From Sphagnum magellanicum (Eukaryota; Streptophyta; Sphagnopsida; Sphagnales; Sphagnaceae), in contig CM038910.1 in the NCBI GenBank assembly GCA_021904315.1, positions 6,200,001 through 6,264,000 of the forward strand: a stretch of DNA of 64,000 bases, in the 5' to 3' direction. Under the pieces are notes generated by a model. It ran no database searches. It was not told where the DNA came from and saw nothing but the letters and a program-made list of their open reading frames with translations. Below are positions 60,350 to 64,000 of the stretch, one piece after another. The stretch's first letter is position 1; every line of letters starts with the position of its first letter. The position numbers and the translations under genes were made by a program.

Positions 60350-62640
60350 ACCTATAGTATTTCATACATGAGCTGTGAAGCCACCTTGGCAACCAGCCAT
60401 ACTTGAAAGAAAAAGGCTGGTGGACTCTTTGTAAGGACCCATTTCAAGGAGCCATTCATCCAGAGAGCCAAATCATTTACTTAACAAGAAGAGTAGGTAG
60501 TTAATTTCAGAGGTCATGGATAACTTAAATGGTTTTGGGGTCTTTCTTTATTCCAGAACTCTTGTAGCCTTTTTTCACTAGGTGGAATTTGTGTGTGCCA
60601 GTTGCACTTTCCCAGGTCCCCATAATAATAATTGCTTGGGAGTCATGAGACCAGGCTCTGCTAGTGTGGCCTAGGAGTAGGTACCCAAGATGGGATCCAA
60701 GCAGTTTGATATTAATTAGTGTAGAGACAATGATTCTATATTCAGGAACAGGCCCTGTTATATAAATTTGTCATTACCATGAGTGTCAACATTCTTGTGA
60801 TGTCTTTTTTCTTGGGGCAAGAGAGTGAACCACCTGGCTCTCCCCCCAGGCTGCAGTGCTCTTTTTGTGAAATTTAATGAAGCTACAGTGACAATCATCC
60901 ATTGAAAAAGATGTAAAAAAAAAGTCATGCATTCTCTCAAAGTTTTAATTTAATTATCTATAAACTTGGGCTCCACATTGCTACACACTAATAGCAATGA
61001 TCGATCACATAGAAAGGAAGGCAAAAGCAAGATAGACAACAAAATACAAACAGAAATAATTTTATAAAAAAAAGAAATTTGAAATAAAATTTTATGTTTG
61101 AAAAATTATAATTCAAAATTATTGCAGTGACAATCACCAAAATATCCATCCTATGTAAACCAGTTTTGATGAAACATTGTCGCTGGAATTTGAATATATT
61201 TGATCTTTAATTAAAAAAACAGGCTACACATATTTCCTACTATTTCACTTGACAGATATCGACACTTAGAGCAAACAGGTATTAGAAAATAACTAACAAA
61301 CAAACAATGACCAAAAAGGATTAGGGGTGTACTTGCCATCTCTCAAAAGTGCCATAGTACCACAACTTGTACTACCTACTCCAGAATGAAGGCAGAGTGG
61401 CCATTCTCCTTTTTACTTCTAGCCTTCCTAGAAAATACTACAAATAGACACAAAATAGGCTAACATAACACACACACACACACATGAAAATCACATTTTA
61501 AAACATGTCTTTCCCAAAAAGGTTCACGAATACGAAGTTCACCTCCTCTGGGAAAGAGAGCAAAAGAATCCCTTCTCCCCTAAGCCAATGCCTCTTCCAC
61601 CTATTCTCTTAGAAAAAATGGGCAACATTCCCAATCCTATCATCCCAGTTTTACTGTCTTTCTTTTTTCCCGAGCGCCTCCACTGCTGCCTCATATATTT
61701 TCACTGCTCCTACCTGTACAGCTACTATAATTCCTCTCGAACCTTGTGCATTAAGTGCTGAGTTTTAGAAAGAAATAACTTGTCACCTAAGTCTGTTAAA
61801 ACCCTAGCTAAATCCAATTAATATCACCTCACAAAATTGCAAAATAAATAAAACCTCTGGTACAAGAAGATAGACGATTTGATAAGGAATTATAAATTCC
61901 CTAAATAACGTAGTTATACATTATTTATAACTTCAATATAGATGAATTATACACGCAACAAAGTAAAACAAATAAAAGCATCAGATTTCCTATTTTCCAA
62001 GGAAACCTGTCCAGTGTTTGTACTCGACAGGCCATCTGCTTAGACAACATTTGGCATGGCCAAATTATGACCACTTTAATGTAGATAATTTGTAAAGCAC
62101 TCTTGAGAAATTCCTTAGTGTATTAGGAGGTTATATCAATATGCAAGAACATCCCTCCTAGGAAAAAGGGCACGTTCAGGATCTTACACCTAGTCCTTAA
62201 GAGTGCAAAGGATCTCATGCCTACTTGTAGGTTCAGGCACCCACCTACCCATCTTCCACCTTGCAGTCTATGTATGTTTACGTTCATGGTAGTGTTTACC
62301 TTGTGCTTTACAATGGGTAAAGCCCACATGAATAGGGACAAATGAATGCTGGGATGCACTTGGCTACCACCTCATTTTACACCATTTATTCTAGGACCCT
62401 GGGGCCTGGGAACCTCCCGCCCCCCTAGGGCTTTACCCTACACAAAAAAGACATAAAGCAATTTCTAAGAATTTGTAGGGATGGCACAAAGATCTGAGCC
62501 CAATAAATCTCCTATTGTATTGTAGGATCGTTTGGGAAAGTTGATATCCTAGGGTTAACTCACCTACAGTCTCATTTGTAGGTACCTAATAAGTAACTAC
62601 TTACATGGATATAAGTAGGTGTCTGATAAGCACCTGCTTA
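60350..62640. other. Gene-free spacer with simple repeats
   Basis: An (AC)8 run is at 61468-61484. GC-richer sequence at 60.36-60.88 kb (words such as CCTGGCTCTCCCCCCAGG) may be an old repeat. CTACTTA/TAAGTAGGTG words occur at 62.58-62.63 kb. No coding region is supported. Confidence 0.4.
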
Positions 62641-62641
62641 A

Positions 62642-62852
62642 GGTCCATTCACACTTGGTGTTAGGGACTTTAGTGTTGAGTGCCCTAAAACCATGCTAGT
62701 CATTTAGGACTTACACCTACTTACCATGAACATTTTTTGTTAAGCTAACATTCGCTTAACATTATGATATCACCCATTTAACATTTGGTGCCACCTAGGA
62801 TGCCACCTAGATTTTCATTTAACACTGACTTAACATCAAGTGTGCATGCACC
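62642..62852. mobile_element. Small TIR element related to the 33.9-kb MITE
   Basis: The left end GGTCCATTCACACTTGGTGT and the right end, read inward, GGTGCATGCACACTTGATGT are inverted, and both continue with TTA. The core CACACYTGGTGTTA is shared with the Harbinger-like MITE at 33.92 kb. TAA-type bases flank both sides, but the target duplication is not exact. At about 211 bp it encodes nothing. Confidence 0.5.
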
Positions 62853-63119
62853 ATAATACATGGATAGGTAGGAACCTCATAAGTATCTACTTTGCATGGA
62901 TTCTTCTTCTTATCATTGCTGGACCAATAATTCATGGCTTATCCATTTGTCCCCTTCTGTTGTGTTTTTTTCAATAAAGTTTGTTAGGTTTACATCCATC
63001 AACAAAACCTCATCTTCTATGTTTTACTGGCCATTTGGGGCAGTTACTGTAAGCTTTCGAACCCAACGGAACAAACAAAAAAACCAAAAAAATAATGCAA
63101 CTTGGCTGCCATGTGAAGC

Positions 63120-63190
63120 CTGCCCAAAATGCCTAGTTAGTGTAGAGGTAAGGCCTTTGCACGAGGGCATTACCCAAGGTCAAGATCCTG
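63120..63190 (+). repeat. tRNA-like fragment, possible SINE head
   Basis: CCTAGTTAGTGTAGAGGTAA then GGCCTTTGCACG resembles a D-arm and anticodon-arm start, and GGTCAAGATCC about 30 bases on resembles box B. It is not foldable as an intact tRNA by eye. No SINE tail was found. Confidence 0.25.
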
Positions 63191-63448
63191 CCACAAAAAT
63201 TTTAGTTGGACCAGATGATCCAAAAGAGCGGTGATGATCCTTCCAAAAGTTGGAAGATCTGTCCAAAAAATGGAAGAACTCTCTTGGTTGAGAAACGAAA
63301 TTTTGCTGAGGTAAAATTCTGTTCTAGAACCTGCCCTCTCCAAACACTAGACATTTATGGGCAGGTCTTTATGATTTGGAGCCTCTGTGCCTTCACTTAT
63401 GCAGGGTGGTTGTAAGTATAGGGAAAGGCCTTGCCATCAGGGAATTAC

Positions 63449-63463
63449 TAAACCCTAAACCCT
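63449..63463. repeat. Short telomere-type (CCCTAAA) repeat
   Basis: TAAACCCTAAACCCT is just over two plant telomere units. It is listed with the similar site 340 bases on as a possible telo-box pair. Confidence 0.6.
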
Positions 63464-63785
63464 CCAAATACAATTAAGATTTTTCTCCGAGGTTGTTACA
63501 TTTTCTAAACTGATAAGTTTGGGCAAATTTGCAGCTCAAACTGGCCGATGACTTGAAGATGTCAGTAAGAGTAAAGATTGAACATGCTAGTATATTTTCT
63601 ATCAGATTTTAAGATTGATTTTCTGGTTGGTAGCAGCCCTTTTATTTTCCTCTCAAACTGGTGCAAAATTTATAAGCCTTGCAATTTTTTAAAAGTTTAT
63701 TTTGAGGTTATGTCGTCAAGCAGAATATGATGACAGCGCATTTCAAAAATGGAACGCCCACTATACCATTGTACAGAGGATGTTG

Positions 63786-63802
63786 AACCCTAAACCCTAA
63801 AA
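63786..63802. repeat. Second short telomere-type repeat
   Basis: AACCCTAAACCCTAAAA is about two and a half CCCTAAA units. Together with the one at 63,449 it may mark the promoter of a gene beyond the right edge of the window, since telo-boxes are typical of plant promoters. Confidence 0.6.
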
Positions 63803-64000
63803 CAGAAAAAGAAGAAGCTGATCAGTAATGTATGGAAGTGGATGATTCTGGTAGTACTTTGGCAGCTTTGACACTAATTATATTATTTTCAGAAATGTTG
63901 AATTTTTTTAAAATAAATAAATTTCTAGAAAAAAAAATTTAGTGAAAGAAACTAAAGAATCATTGAGAATGTTTAAGAATATTCTGCAGCTGCCCTCATA

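Noticed and set aside
1-64000. CRISPR arrays, operons, integrons, bacterial or organellar inserts, rRNA or intact tRNA genes
   Set aside because: No regularly spaced identical repeats, Shine-Dalgarno-led gene runs, organelle genes or foldable tRNAs were seen by eye.

Overview
The window reads as nuclear DNA of a land plant with a large, repeat-rich genome. A gymnosperm-like lineage is my best guess, from the low gene density, very AT-rich spacers and heavily decayed transposons; the species cannot be named from the sequence. The evidence for a plant is a multi-exon IQD (IQ67-domain) gene with consensus GT/AG introns, plant-type LTR and TIR elements, TTTAGGG-type telo-box sequences, and transposase remnants that match plant families. 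I see no operons, bacterial signals, CRISPR arrays, rRNA genes or intact tRNA genes.

Layout. 1-10.4 kb is decayed transposon sequence: a 27-bp minisatellite (1245-1556), scattered remnants resembling a plant Ptta/En-Spm (CACTA) transposase-associated gene (2.2-4.7 kb) and a broken coiled-coil reading frame (8.7-9.2 kb). 10,442-14,894 is a young, complete, minus-strand LTR retrotransposon that carries only gag (TR-GAG type), flanked by AAGG. 17.1-20.1 kb is a decayed minus-strand reading-frame region with a second 27-bp minisatellite. 23.4-24.6 kb is a degenerate TTATT-type array that switches strand near 24.17 kb. 24.74-25.51 kb is a minus-strand hAT-like transposase remnant. 33.92-34.75 kb is a Harbinger-like MITE with TTA on both sides. 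35.18-35.66 kb is a foldback MITE.

Genic island, 36.9-47.6 kb. It is less AT-rich. It holds a plus-strand transcription unit of unknown function (telo-box about 36,918, TATA about 37,012, probable leader intron, 125-codon ORF 38,314-38,691, AATAAA at 39,614). It also holds a complete seven-coding-exon IQD gene on the minus strand (42,342-45,607, 607 codons), a calmodulin-binding, microtubule or plasma-membrane scaffold family. The candidate leader and promoter region of the IQD gene (46.4-47.5 kb) contains two independent local duplications, one of which copies a splice-donor-like site.

Distal part, 47.7-64 kb. It returns to repeats: a MITE end followed by a G23 run, a large imperfect inverted repeat (52,037-54,464), a full-span but broken hAT-like transposase pseudogene on the plus strand (57.2-59.2 kb), another small TIR element (62,642-62,852), and short telomere-type repeats at 63.45 and 63.79 kb that may mark a promoter just beyond the window.

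No clearly new biochemical system is visible. The items most worth following up are the gag-only retrotransposon and its frame junction, the kilobase-scale hairpin locus, the anomalous IQD exon 2/3 junction, the duplicated IQD leader exons, and the unknown 125-residue protein.
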